A DNA stretch of 64,000 bases from JALHNI01 sp044226365 (GCA_044226365.1 JBGAHE010000015.1:23086-87085); one strand, 5' to 3'. Shown: positions 52,235 through 61,992, counted from the stretch's first letter. Numbers and translations: made by a program. The notes: generated from the letters alone by a model not told the origin.

Positions 52235-55200
52235 ATGCTGTGCCGCACTCTCTGTGTTTTTCTGATGACCGCGGCCGCGTGGGCGCAGACGCTGCAAACG
52301 GGCGTGGTGAAGGCTAAGGGTCTGCCTTTACCGGGGGTTACGGTGACGGCGACGATGGGCGGAGAGACGGTGACGACGACGACCGATTTAAGCGGCGCCT
52401 ACGAACTGGAGCTGCGTCCGGGGAATTGGAACGTGCAGGTGCGGATGTTTGGCTTCGCGCCGGCGAGCCGCGCGGTGACGGTGCCGGGAGGGAAGGTCGA
52501 CTTTACGTTGGAATTGATGACGCGGCCGGGCGGGAATCAGGGCCGGCAGGAGGAGACGGTGGTGGAGTTGCCGGCGGAGATCACGATGGTGGCGCCGCCG
52601 CAGGTGAACGACGGGTCGGCGAACGAGGCGTTTTTGGTGACGGGAAGCATGAGCCGAGGTCTGCAGACGGGGCAGGCGGAGGCGCCACTCGATCCGAATG
52701 GATTCGGGCCGGGGATGGGTGGTCCGGAGGGGATGCAGGAACGGATGGGGGGAATGTTGGCGGGCGGGCCGGGAGGTCCGGGGATGGGCGGCGGGACGGG
52801 TGGTCCGGGTGGGTTTCGTGGTGGCTTTGGGGGTGGCGGCTTTGGTGGCGGCGGGTTTGGCGGTGGCGGTGGCGGATTCGGTGGTCCGGGGGGGCCGCGC
52901 GGAGGGTTTGGCGGTCCGGGTGGTGGACCTGGTGGGGGACGAGGGCCCGGTGGTCCGGGCGGGATGCGCGGGGGGCGTTTCGGTGGTCCGGGGGGGGCAG
53001 GGCCGAGTTTTGGGAATCGACAGCGGCAGGGCCGCCAGGACATCCGCGGGATGCTGACGTTCTCGGCGCGGGACGCGGCGTGGAATGCGCGGCCGTACTC
53101 GTTGACGGGTTTGCTGTATCCGAAGCCGGACCAGTCGCAACTGCGCTTCAGCGGGATGATCGGCGGCGCGCTGCCGAAGGCGAAGCGGACGCAGTTTACT
53201 TTGCAGTATTCGTTGACGCATGGGCGAACGCCATTTAGCGGCGTGGCGACCGTGCCGACCGCGCTGGAACGCGCGGGGGACTTTTCGCAATCGCTAATCC
53301 GGGGGCCGGTGACGATTTACGATCCGCTGAGCGGACTGCCGTTTGCGGGCAACAGGATTCCAGCGGACCGCATCAGTCCGGCGGCGGCTGGTTTGTTGAA
53401 GCTGATTCCGGAGCCGAACGTCGCGCTGCCGATTCAGAACTATCAGTTTGTGACGGGCGTGCCGCAGAACTCGCAGGCGGTGAGTGGGCGGATCAATCAT
53501 CCGCTGACGGCGAAGGATCGGCTGTCGGCAAGCGTGGGCGGACAGAGCCGAAGCGGGCAGTCCGCGCAGTTGTTTGGCTTTGTCGACGAATCATCGGGGC
53601 ATAGTTACAATGCGGACTTGAGTTGGACGCGGAGTTACTCGGCGACGTTGATCCAGACGGTGCGGGTGCGGGCGAATCGGAACACGTCCGATCTGGTGCC
53701 GTATTTTGCTTACAAAGACAATGTGGCGGCGCAATTGGGCATTCAGGGGGCGGCGCAGGATCCGATTAATTATGGGCCGCCGAATTTGAGCTTTACGAAC
53801 TTCGGGCGACTTTCGGATGGGAGTCCGTCGCTGCGGCGGGATCTCAATCTGACATTTGGCGCGAGCTATATCTGGATTCGGGGCAAGCATAACTGGTCGG
53901 CCGGAGGGGACATCTCGCGGGCGATGACGAATCTGCGGACGGATCAGAATGCGCGGGGCACTTATACGTTCTCCGGTATCGCGACCAGTCAGTTAGACGC
54001 GAATGGCGTGCCACTCGCGGCGACAGGCTTTGACTTTGCGGACTTTCTGCTGAGCCGGCCGCAATCGAGCTCGATCCGGTTCGGGTCACCGAGCAACTAC
54101 TACCGGGCGGTGAATACGTCGTTCTTTGTGCAGGACGAATGGAAGGCGGCGCCGAATCTGAGTCTGAATTTCGGGATGCGGTACGAGTACTACAGCCCGT
54201 GGGTGGAGAAGTATGACCGGTTGGCGAACCTCGATCTGGCTCCGGGAATTACGGGCGTGGCTGTGGTGACGCCCGGCAAGGCGGGGCCATACACGGGCGA
54301 GTTTCCGCGGGCGCTGATCAACGGCGATCCGAATAATCTGGCGCCACGGTTCGGGTTTGCCTGGAAGCCGGGGAGGAAGCTGGGGGCGACGGTACGCGGG
54401 GCGTATGGCTGGTACTACAACGGCAACATCTATCAGGGTTTCGCGACTCGGCTGGCGTCGCAGCCGCCGTTTGCCAGTACGGGGACGCTGAATACGTCGC
54501 CGGCGCGGGTGCTGACGATCGAGAATGGCTTCGCGGTGACGCCGTCGCAGAGCATTACCAATACATATGCGATTGATCGCAATTATCGGATTGGCTATGC
54601 GCAGACGTGGAGTTTGTCAGTGCAGAAAGAGCTCAATCGCAGTTATGTGGTGGAGTTAGGGTATCTGGGAACTAAGGGGACACGGCTGGACTTACAGCGG
54701 TTGCCGAACCGGGCGGCGCCGGGGTCGCCGGCGGATTCGGAGGCACGGCGCTTGTTGGGCAATGCCGTGGGCTTTACGCTCGATACTTCGGCGGGCAACT
54801 CGATCTTTCACGCCGCGCAGGCACGGTTGACACGGCGATTTACGCGGGGGCTATCGCTGAATGCGCTCTATACGTACGGCAAGTCGATTGACAATGCCAG
54901 TTCGGTGGGTGGCGCGGGCGGCGGTACCGTGGTGCAGGATGACCAGAATCTGGCGGCGGAGCGAGGTCTGTCGACGTTCGACGTGCGGCATTCGCTGACG
55001 ACGAGCTTTGTGCTGGCTTCGCCGGTGGCGAATCGGACGGGCGCGTGGCGGCTGCCCGGTGCGCCGGGGGCCATTCTGCGAAACTGGACGCTGACCGGCG
55101 CGGTGACGTTGACGACGGGTAATCCGCTGACGGCGCGCGTGCTGGGCAATCAGAGCGATACGGCGGGAACGGGCGTGGTGGGCAGCGGGCGCGCGGACGC

Positions 55201-55516
55201 GACAGGGTTGCCGATTGACTCGGGCAGCGGCTTTTTCAACTTACTCGCTTTTACGCTACCGCCGGCGGGGCGGTATGGAAATGCGGCACGCAATACGATT
55301 CCGACGCCGACGCTGTTTACGATGAACGCGTCGTTTGGACGGTCCTTCCGGATTCATGAGCGGAAGCAACTGGAGTTGCGGTTGGAGTCGAATAACCTGA
55401 CGAACCGGCCGACGTTCACCAGCCTAGGGACGGTGGTGAATGCGTCGAACTATGGGCTGCCGTTGGCGGCGGCACAGATGAGAACGATTCAGATCCAGGT
55501 GCGGTTCCGGTTCTAA
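52235..55516 (+). CDS. Oar-like outer-membrane protein with glycine-rich segment
   Basis: Protein of about 1093 residues from ATG 52235 (MLCRTLCVFLMTAAAWAQ signal peptide). Order: CarboxypepD_reg-like domain (VVKAKGLPLPGVTVTATM, to about residue 100), a region with ANEAFLVTGSMSRGLQ, a Gly/Pro/Phe/Arg-rich stretch of about 120 residues at roughly 150-270 (GGF, GGPGG and GGG repeats), then a beta-barrel domain with typical turns ending IQIQVRFRF. The classical plug motif with LNGR is not seen, so it differs from the other three Oar-like proteins in the window. The VWFA gene follows after 4 bases, so the two are cotranscribed. Confidence 0.86.
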   Translation: MLCRTLCVFLMTAAAWAQTLQTGVVKAKGLPLPGVTVTATMGGETVTTTTDLSGAYELELRPGNWNVQVRMFGFAPASRAVTVPGGKVDFTLELMTRPGGNQGRQEETVVELPAEITMVAPPQVNDGSANEAFLVTGSMSRGLQTGQAEAPLDPNGFGPGMGGPEGMQERMGGMLAGGPGGPGMGGGTGGPGGFRGGFGGGGFGGGGFGGGGGGFGGPGGPRGGFGGPGGGPGGGRGPGGPGGMRGGRFGGPGGAGPSFGNRQRQGRQDIRGMLTFSARDAAWNARPYSLTGLLYPKPDQSQLRFSGMIGGALPKAKRTQFTLQYSLTHGRTPFSGVATVPTALERAGDFSQSLIRGPVTIYDPLSGLPFAGNRIPADRISPAAAGLLKLIPEPNVALPIQNYQFVTGVPQNSQAVSGRINHPLTAKDRLSASVGGQSRSGQSAQLFGFVDESSGHSYNADLSWTRSYSATLIQTVRVRANRNTSDLVPYFAYKDNVAAQLGIQGAAQDPINYGPPNLSFTNFGRLSDGSPSLRRDLNLTFGASYIWIRGKHNWSAGGDISRAMTNLRTDQNARGTYTFSGIATSQLDANGVPLAATGFDFADFLLSRPQSSSIRFGSPSNYYRAVNTSFFVQDEWKAAPNLSLNFGMRYEYYSPWVEKYDRLANLDLAPGITGVAVVTPGKAGPYTGEFPRALINGDPNNLAPRFGFAWKPGRKLGATVRGAYGWYYNGNIYQGFATRLASQPPFASTGTLNTSPARVLTIENGFAVTPSQSITNTYAIDRNYRIGYAQTWSLSVQKELNRSYVVELGYLGTKGTRLDLQRLPNRAAPGSPADSEARRLLGNAVGFTLDTSAGNSIFHAAQARLTRRFTRGLSLNALYTYGKSIDNASSVGGAGGGTVVQDDQNLAAERGLSTFDVRHSLTTSFVLASPVANRTGAWRLPGAPGAILRNWTLTGAVTLTTGNPLTARVLGNQSDTAGTGVVGSGRADATGLPIDSGSGFFNLLAFTLPPAGRYGNAARNTIPTPTLFTMNASFGRSFRIHERKQLELRLESNNLTNRPTFTSLGTVVNASNYGLPLAAAQMRTIQIQVRFRF

Positions 55517-55520
55517 CTCT

Positions 55521-57530
55521 ATGCGACAGGCTTTAGCAATTCTACTCGCGTCGGCCTTAATGGCGCAGCAGCAGCCGGACGTGATCCGTTTTGAGACGTC
55601 GGCGAGTCTGGTGGTGGTGAATGTCACGGTGAAGGACAAGGCTGGAAAGCCGGTGACGAATCTGAAGAAGGAAGACTTCCGTGTCCTCGAAGATGGCAAG
55701 CCGCAAACGTTGACGGTGTTCGAATTCCAGAGCCTCTCTTCGGAGAAACTGCCGGCCGTGGAAGTGCCGCAGTATGATCCGAAGGCGTTGCGGGAGGAGG
55801 CGCCAGCGGAGAGGCCGAGCTTCAGCGATCGGCGGGCGCTGGCGTTGTTCTTCGACATGGCGGGGATGCCGCCGGCGGATCAGATCCGGGCGCGCGAAGC
55901 AGCGATCAAGTTTCTTTCGACGCAGCTGACGACGGCCGATCTGGTGGCGCTCTACACGTTCTCGAACACGCTGAAGACGGTGGTGGACTTCACCGACGAT
56001 CGGGAGCGATTGATTCGCGCGGTGCAAGGGTTTCGCGCGACGGATCTAATTGACGATCCCGCTTCGAATGCGAATGTGGACGATCCGGATGCGGCGAATG
56101 GGGACCTGGCAGCCGATGAGGCGGAGTTCAATGTCTTCAACACGGACCGGCGGCTGGGGGCGCTGGAAGACTTAGTAAATCAACTGGCGAAGATTCCCGA
56201 GAAGAAGGCCGTGATTTACTTTGCGAGCGGGGTGAGTAAGACGGGCGTGGAGAATCAATCGCAATTGCAATCGACCGTGAATGCGGCAGTGAAGGCGAAT
56301 GTATCGTTCTATCCGATCGACGCGCGCGGTTTACAGGTGGCCGCAGGACTCGATGCGAGCAGTGCGGCGCCGCGAGGATCGTCCGTGTTTTCCGGTAAGT
56401 TCCAGACGCAGGCGCGCGATCAGTTCAACGATCAGCAGGAGACGCTGCATACGCTGGCAGCGGATACGGGCGGCAAGGCGCTGCTCGATTCGAATGACCT
56501 GACGTTGGGGATGGTGGACGCGCAGAAGTCCGTGGAGAGCTACTATACGCTGGCTTACTACAGCGCGAACACCGCGAAGGATGGGCGATACCGGAAGATC
56601 AAGGTGGAGCTGCCGCCGACGATGAAGTATGCGCTCGACTACCGGGGCGGGTACTATGCCGACAAGGTTTGGTCCAAGCTGGATGGAGGCGAGCGCGAGA
56701 AGCAGTTAGCGGATGCGCTGGCGCTGGGCAATCCGGCGACGGAGTTACCGCTGGCGGTGGAGTTACTGTATTTCCGGCAGGGGCGAGGGCGGCAGATGGT
56801 GCCGCTGGCGATCAAGATTCCGGGATCGAAGATTCCTTTGGCGAAGAAAGGCAGTACGGAACTCGACTTTATTGCGCAGGTGAAGGACGCACGCGGGCGC
56901 ATCGTACAGAGTTTGCGGGATGCCATCAAGCTGAAGTTCGGCGACAATGCCGAACAGTTGGCGCAGAAGAGCATTCTTTACGATGCGGTGCTGGCGCTGG
57001 AGCCCGGTGATTATTCTTTGAAGGCGTTGGTGCGGGAGAACCAATCGGGGGCGATGGGAACATTCGAGGCGCGGTTCCGCGTGCCGGGCGATCCGCCGTC
57101 GCCGGAAGCGGCAGTGAGTTCGCTGGTGATTGGCGCGCAGCGCGAGCCATTAAGTGCGGCGGTGGGCGTGGCGGAGAAGAATAAGAAGCTGGTGGCGATG
57201 AATCCGCTGGTGTTCAATGGCAACAAGCTGATTCCGAGCGTGACGCACGTGTTCAAGCGCGCGCAGACGCTGCATGCGTTTGCCGAGGTGTATCAGGCGA
57301 CGACGGCGGCGGCGACACTCGCGGTCTATCAGGGCAAGAAAAAGGTGTACGAGTCCGCACCGCTGCGGCCGGTGGCGGTGCCGAATCGCGAAGGCGTGTT
57401 GGCATTCAATGGCGACCTGGTGTTGAACCGACTGGCGCCGGGGGAGTACACGTGCCAGTTGAATGTTATCGATGCCGTGGGCGGACGGTTTGCGTTCCGC
57501 CGGACTCCGTTAGTGGTTAGCGGCCCTTGA
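55521..57530 (+). CDS. Exported VWFA-related domain protein (acidobacterial type)
   Basis: Protein of 669 residues with a signal peptide (ALAILLASALMAQQQ), an N-terminal strand-rich region with VVVNVTVKDKAGKPV and LKKEDFRVLEDGKPQ, then a von Willebrand A-type domain (RRALALFFDMAGMPPADQ, AVIYFASGVSKTG, VSFYPIDARGL). The metal site is degenerate: DMAGM replaces the usual DxSxS, so a standard MIDAS is unlikely. This matches the acidobacterial VWFA-related family. The C-terminal half is beta-rich and not recognised. It lies in one transcript with the glycine-rich Oar-like gene and its tail overlaps the convergent DedA gene by 21 bases. Confidence 0.85.
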   Translation: MRQALAILLASALMAQQQPDVIRFETSASLVVVNVTVKDKAGKPVTNLKKEDFRVLEDGKPQTLTVFEFQSLSSEKLPAVEVPQYDPKALREEAPAERPSFSDRRALALFFDMAGMPPADQIRAREAAIKFLSTQLTTADLVALYTFSNTLKTVVDFTDDRERLIRAVQGFRATDLIDDPASNANVDDPDAANGDLAADEAEFNVFNTDRRLGALEDLVNQLAKIPEKKAVIYFASGVSKTGVENQSQLQSTVNAAVKANVSFYPIDARGLQVAAGLDASSAAPRGSSVFSGKFQTQARDQFNDQQETLHTLAADTGGKALLDSNDLTLGMVDAQKSVESYYTLAYYSANTAKDGRYRKIKVELPPTMKYALDYRGGYYADKVWSKLDGGEREKQLADALALGNPATELPLAVELLYFRQGRGRQMVPLAIKIPGSKIPLAKKGSTELDFIAQVKDARGRIVQSLRDAIKLKFGDNAEQLAQKSILYDAVLALEPGDYSLKALVRENQSGAMGTFEARFRVPGDPPSPEAAVSSLVIGAQREPLSAAVGVAEKNKKLVAMNPLVFNGNKLIPSVTHVFKRAQTLHAFAEVYQATTAAATLAVYQGKKKVYESAPLRPVAVPNREGVLAFNGDLVLNRLAPGEYTCQLNVIDAVGGRFAFRRTPLVVSGP

Positions 57531-58097
57531 GGTTCGTAAGTAAATCACCAGCGCCACAGCCAGAAGCAGGACGCCGCCGAGTAAGTGCCACTTATAGGTG
57601 AGAATGACGGCCATGGAGTTCTCGCCGACCTTGGTGCCCAGCCAGGCAAGTCCGCCATAGCGGATGACGCGGGCGATGGCAACGATGCCAGCAAGGCGCA
57701 AAGGCGGAACACCTAAAGCTCCGGCGCAAAAGACCGGGATCTTCATGGGCATCGGGACCGGCGAGAGGGCCGGCACAAAGACCGTCACCATGCCGTACTT
57801 CTGATACCAATGGCGGAAACGGGCTCCGCGTCCGGTGGCGGTGCGGCGATCGAGGAATGCTTCTCCGCCCTTGCGAGCGAGGAAATACAGAAACATGGTG
57901 CCAAGGAGCGAACCGAGCACGGCCAAGCCGGCATAGAGGGGCGCCAGCGCCGGGTTCCGCGAAGAGAGAAGTACCAGGAGAAGGTCAGCACCGCCGGGCA
58001 AGGGGACACCGGCTGAATCGATCAGGGTAATGAGAAAGATGCCCGCAGGCCCGAAGCTCACCAGGGTTGCCGTGAGCTTCTGCAAAAATGATTTCAA
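57510..58097 (-). CDS. DedA/VTT-domain inner-membrane protein
   Basis: Membrane protein of 195 residues of the DedA (SNARE-associated/VTT) family. It has GIFLITLIDSAGVPLPGG at the first re-entrant loop and the family segment FVPALSPVPMPMKIPVFCAGALGV, with glycine-rich helices after it. The family is linked to lipid carrier recycling and membrane homeostasis. The start is a TTG whose TGA overlap with the DNA ligase stop (TTGA) indicates translational coupling. The 3' end overlaps the convergent VWFA gene. Confidence 0.88.
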   Translation of the reverse strand: MKSFLQKLTATLVSFGPAGIFLITLIDSAGVPLPGGADLLLVLLSSRNPALAPLYAGLAVLGSLLGTMFLYFLARKGGEAFLDRRTATGRGARFRHWYQKYGMVTVFVPALSPVPMPMKIPVFCAGALGVPPLRLAGIVAIARVIRYGGLAWLGTKVGENSMAVILTYKWHLLGGVLLLAVALVIYLRTSRAANH

Positions 58098-60082
58098 CTA
58101 GTCTCCAATAGGGCCAGGAGATCCGCTTCGTTTAAGATCCTGATGCCCAAAGTTTGTGCCTTTTCGAGCTTCGAGCCGGCTTCTTCGCCGGCCACTACAT
58201 AATTCGTCTTCTTCGAGACGGAGCCGGCGACTTTACCTCCGGCTTCTTCAATCTTTTCCTTCGCCTCTTCCCGGCTGAGATTGGGTAGCGTGCCGGTGAG
58301 AACGAACGTGAGTCCTTCAAGGGGCGACTTCTCGCGAACCTTGATGGTGTGGGTGAAGGTAAGTCCGGCCTGACGGAGACGCTCGATGAGTTCCTGGTTT
58401 TGCGGCGTGCGGAAGAAGGTGTAGATACTCTTTGCGACCTTGGGGCCGACTTCCTCAGCTTCCTGTAGGGCGGCTTCTTCGGCGGCGGCGAGCGCGTCGA
58501 CGGAGCCAAAGGTTTCCGCGAGAATTTGCGCGGTGCGTTCGCCAACGAAGGGGATGCCGAGGCCGTTCAGCAGACGGGGTAGGGGCCTGGACTTCGACTT
58601 CTCGATGTTTTCGAGGATCTTGGCGGCGGACTTTTCGCCCATGCGTTCGAGGGTGAGTAACTTCGCGAGGTCGAGCGTGTAGAAGTCCGCGATCGAGCTG
58701 ACGTATTGGCGGGCGACTAACTGGTCGACGAGCGCTTCGCCGACGCCATCGAGGTCCATGACACTGCGGCGGGAGAAATGGAGGAGGCTTTCCTTGAGCC
58801 GCGCGGGGCAACTGGAGTTGACGCAGCGGGCGGCGACTTCGCCTTCGGCGCGCACGATGGGTCCCCCGCAGACGGGACACTCGGTGGGCATTTTGAAGGG
58901 GCGGCGCTCGGCGCCTTCGGCTTCGACGCGAACGACTTTGGGGATGACATCGCCGGAGCGTTCGACGGTGACGCTGTCACCGATCTGCAGGCCGAGGCGA
59001 TTGATCTCGTCTTCGTTGTGAAGCGTGGCGCGCTGGACGGTGACGCCGCCGACGACGACGGGGCGGAGGAAGGCGACGGGGGTGAGGGCGCCGCTGCGGC
59101 CAACCTGCACGCCGATGTCTTCGATGACGGTGACGGCGGCGCGGGCCTGGTATTTGAGGGCGATGGCCCAGCGGGGGGCTTTGGCCGTCCAACCGAGAGC
59201 TTGCTGCTGCGCGACAGAATCGACTTTGGCGACGACGCCATCAATTTCGTAGGGCAGGCCGTCGCGCTGATTCTCCCAGCCCGCGAAGAAGGTCCAGAGG
59301 GTGTCGACATCGGGGCAAAGGGCGCGGCGCTCGTTGACCTTGAAGCCGAGGCCCTTCATGGCGTCGAGCGATTCCCAGTGCGAAGGCAGAGCGGGCTGGC
59401 CGTCGACGAGGAGGAAGTAAGGAAAGAACTCGAGCTTGCGCTTGGCGGTGATGGCGGGATCGAGCATGCGCAAGGAGCCGGCGGCGGAGTTGCGGGGGTT
59501 GGCGTAGAGGGGCAGGCCCTCGGATTCGCGCTCGGCGTTGACGGACTCAAAGGCACGACGGGTCATGAGCACTTCGCCGCGCACCTCGAAGGCGGGCCAA
59601 CGACTGGTGACCTGCAAGGGCAGGGTGCGAATGGTGCGGGCGTTTTCGGTGACGTCTTCACCGACCTGGCCATCGCCGCGGGTGATGGCCTGGACGAAGC
59701 GTCCGTTCTCATAGCGGGCGGCCATGGACAGGCCATCGAGCTTGAGTTCGGCGGCGTAGACGAAGGGGACGCCTTTGAGGAGGTCGCGGACGCGGCGGTC
59801 AAACTCGCGGAGTTCGCCTTCGTTGAGGGCGTTATCGAGGCTGAGCATGGGCGAGCTGTGGGCGGCGGTGGCGACGCCTTCGCGGGGTTTGCCGCCAACG
59901 CGCTGGGTGGGCGAGTCCGGGGTGAGGAGGTCGGGATGGGCGGCTTCGAGGTCCTGCAGTTCGCGCATCAACCGGTCGTAATCGGCGTCAGCCAATTCGG
60001 GTTGATCGAGGACGTAATAGAGGTGTTCGTGATGCCGCAACTCCTGGCGAAGTTGGTCCACACGCAGCCGGGCAGAAGACAT
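58094..60082 (-). CDS. ligA: NAD-dependent DNA ligase
   Basis: NAD-dependent DNA ligase of 662 residues, essential for joining Okazaki fragments and repair. Domains in order: the Ia domain with HHEHLYYVLDQPELADADYD, the adenylation domain with the active-site Lys114 (AELKLDGLSM), the OB fold, a four-cysteine zinc finger (CPVCGG, then CVNSSCPAR, near 405-430), helix-hairpin-helix repeats (GLGIPFVGERTAQILAETFG) and a C-terminal BRCT domain (about residues 590-662, FVLTGTLPNLSREEA). Length is normal. It is followed directly by DedA; the upstream start region is divergent from the lipid-kinase-like gene, with about 40 bases between them. Confidence 0.97.
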   Translation of the reverse strand: MSSARLRVDQLRQELRHHEHLYYVLDQPELADADYDRLMRELQDLEAAHPDLLTPDSPTQRVGGKPREGVATAAHSSPMLSLDNALNEGELREFDRRVRDLLKGVPFVYAAELKLDGLSMAARYENGRFVQAITRGDGQVGEDVTENARTIRTLPLQVTSRWPAFEVRGEVLMTRRAFESVNAERESEGLPLYANPRNSAAGSLRMLDPAITAKRKLEFFPYFLLVDGQPALPSHWESLDAMKGLGFKVNERRALCPDVDTLWTFFAGWENQRDGLPYEIDGVVAKVDSVAQQQALGWTAKAPRWAIALKYQARAAVTVIEDIGVQVGRSGALTPVAFLRPVVVGGVTVQRATLHNEDEINRLGLQIGDSVTVERSGDVIPKVVRVEAEGAERRPFKMPTECPVCGGPIVRAEGEVAARCVNSSCPARLKESLLHFSRRSVMDLDGVGEALVDQLVARQYVSSIADFYTLDLAKLLTLERMGEKSAAKILENIEKSKSRPLPRLLNGLGIPFVGERTAQILAETFGSVDALAAAEEAALQEAEEVGPKVAKSIYTFFRTPQNQELIERLRQAGLTFTHTIKVREKSPLEGLTFVLTGTLPNLSREEAKEKIEEAGGKVAGSVSKKTNYVVAGEEAGSKLEKAQTLGIRILNEADLLALLETS

Positions 60083-60123
60083 TCGGGTACGATGACTATT
60101 GTAACTTCGGAACTCGCCCCACC

Positions 60124-61026
60124 TTGATCTACCGCAACGGCGTCCTCATCTACAATCCGCAAGCCGGTGCATTGCGCCGGCATCCGCAGCGTTTGGCGAA
60201 GGCGTTGGCGGTGCTGCGAGAGCAGGGTTGGACGATTCGGGAGCAGCCGACGACGGGACCGCGAATGGCGGGGTCGCTGGCGGCGCAGGCAGTGAAGGAC
60301 GGGGCGGATGTGGTGCTGGTGGCGGGGGGCGACGGGACGATCAACGAGGTGATCAGCGGGATGGCGGGAAGCGCGGTGCCGCTGGCGGCGTTGCCGGGCG
60401 GGACCGCGAACGTGCTGTGCTGCGAGTTAGGCCTGCCGGGTTCGATGGAGAAGGTGGCGCGGCAATTGCCGTCGTTTGAGCCGCGGCGGATTGCGTTGGG
60501 GCGGTTGAGTTCCGCGCAAGGCGATCGGCATTTTGCGCTGATGGCGGGGGTGGGGCTCGATGCGCACATTGTGGAGCATCTGAACCCGAATCTGAAGCGG
60601 CAACTGGGCAAGGTGGCGTATTGGATCGAGGGCTTCCGCAGCGTGCTGCGGCGGTTGCCGGAGTTCACGGTGACGGTGGACGGGCGGCAATACCGGGCGA
60701 GCTTTGCGCTGGCGACGCGGGTGCGCAATTACGGGGGTGACCTGGAGATTGCGCGGCAGGTGCGGCTGACGGAACCGGACTTCGAGATTGTGCTGTTCTC
60801 GGGGTCGCTGGCGCCGCGGTATCTGAAGTATCTGGCGGGAGTGGCGCTGAACTGTCTGCCGCGGATGACGGGGGTGGCGGTGCTGCGCGGGTCGTCCGTG
60901 GAGTTTTCCGAAGCCAATGCACCGGTGTTCGCGCAGTTGGATGGCGAAGCCGCGGGGCCGATTCCGGGGCGGGCCGAGATTGTGCCCGAAGCGTTGACGC
61001 TGCTGATGCCGCCGGCGTATCGCTAA
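60124..61026 (+). CDS. Diacylglycerol/lipid kinase family protein (YegS/LCB5 type)
   Basis: Lipid kinase-like protein of 300 residues with the nucleotide-binding motif GGDGT (68-72) in VLVAGGDGTINEVISGM and the following PGGTANVLCCELG substrate/ATP region; a later GVGLDAHIV motif also fits. The C-terminal half is beta-rich as in the family. The start is TTG 60124, which places the first strand (GVLIYNPQAG) correctly. It is immediately followed by the YdjM-like membrane gene, whose ATG is adjacent to its stop. It probably phosphorylates diacylglycerol or a related lipid at the membrane. Confidence 0.9.
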   Translation: MIYRNGVLIYNPQAGALRRHPQRLAKALAVLREQGWTIREQPTTGPRMAGSLAAQAVKDGADVVLVAGGDGTINEVISGMAGSAVPLAALPGGTANVLCCELGLPGSMEKVARQLPSFEPRRIALGRLSSAQGDRHFALMAGVGLDAHIVEHLNPNLKRQLGKVAYWIEGFRSVLRRLPEFTVTVDGRQYRASFALATRVRNYGGDLEIARQVRLTEPDFEIVLFSGSLAPRYLKYLAGVALNCLPRMTGVAVLRGSSVEFSEANAPVFAQLDGEAAGPIPGRAEIVPEALTLLMPPAYR

Positions 61027-61992
61027 ATGGATAATCTGACGCATTCCTTAATCGGGGTGGCCCTGGCGCGGGCGGGACTGAAGGGGCTGACGCCGCACGC
61101 GACGGGCTTGATGTTGGTGGCGGCGAATCTGCCGGATCTCGACATCGTGAGTCTGGCGGGCGGCGAGCTGTTCTACCTGGATGTGCATCGCGGGGTGACG
61201 CATGGCGTGGCGGCCGCGCCGCTGCTGGCGTTGCTGCCGGTGATGCTGTTCCGGCTGCTGGGCAAGCCGGTGCCGTGGTTGGGAGGCTGGGTGGCTTCGC
61301 TGGTGGGGTTGGCGTCGCATCTGGGGCTCGACTTCGTGACCTCGTACGGGACGCATCTGGCGGCGCCGTTCAGCCAGAGCTGGCATCAATGGCCGGTGCT
61401 GTTTATCTTCGACAGCGTGCTGGCGGTGGTGCTGCTGCTGGCGCTGGCGGGTCCGGCGCTCTCGAAGCTGGTGGCGGGCGAGATCGGCGGGAAGGCATCG
61501 ACGGGGCGGGGGTGGGCGATCTTCGCGCTGTGCTTTACGATGCTGTGGCTGGGCGGGCGGGGCTTGATGAAGTCGCGGGCGGAGCAGTTGTTGAGCGCGC
61601 GGGTGCAGCAGGGGATGTCGCCGCGGCGCGTGGTGGCGCTGCCGACGACGTTCAGTCCGTTAATGTGGCGCGGGCTGGTGGAGACGGATTCGTTCTATGC
61701 GGTGCATGAGATGAATCTGCTGCTGGAGTTCGATCCGGAACGCGGACAGATCCTGGCGAAGCCGTCGGCGGAGATGCAGGCGGTGGCCAAGAAGTCAGAA
61801 GTGTTGCGGCGATTTCTGAATTTTTCGCAATGGCCGGTGTGGCGCGTGGTGCCGATGGATGAGCCGGCGGGGGCGCAGCGGGTGACGGTGTTCGATCTGC
61901 GGTTCAGCGATGACGGATCCGCCTTTCGCGCGGTGGTGGACGTGGAGGCGACGGGAAGAATTCTGGAGGAAAGCTTTCACGTTCGGCCTTAG
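61027..61992 (+). CDS. Membrane-bound metal-dependent hydrolase-like protein (YdjM/DUF457 type)
   Basis: Protein of 321 residues. The N-terminal half is polytopic with conserved polar motifs NLTHSLIGVALARAG, NLPDLDIVSL, HRGVTHG and SHLGLDFVTSYGTHL, whose His and Asp residues are typical of the YdjM/LexA-binding membrane family and may bind metal. The C-terminal ~130 residues are soluble. It starts directly after the TAA of the lipid-kinase-like gene, so the two are coupled. A lipid-related hydrolase activity is possible but not shown. Confidence 0.82.
   Translation: MDNLTHSLIGVALARAGLKGLTPHATGLMLVAANLPDLDIVSLAGGELFYLDVHRGVTHGVAAAPLLALLPVMLFRLLGKPVPWLGGWVASLVGLASHLGLDFVTSYGTHLAAPFSQSWHQWPVLFIFDSVLAVVLLLALAGPALSKLVAGEIGGKASTGRGWAIFALCFTMLWLGGRGLMKSRAEQLLSARVQQGMSPRRVVALPTTFSPLMWRGLVETDSFYAVHEMNLLLEFDPERGQILAKPSAEMQAVAKKSEVLRRFLNFSQWPVWRVVPMDEPAGAQRVTVFDLRFSDDGSAFRAVVDVEATGRILEESFHVRP

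Noticed and set aside
52700..53010. Possible DNA tandem repeat or CRISPR-like array
   Set aside because: The repetition is at amino-acid level (Gly codons) with irregular units and no spacers, within a long open frame.
58778..60127. 449-residue plus-strand frame rich in Gly, Asp and Val
   Set aside because: Antisense to the DNA ligase gene, which is certain.
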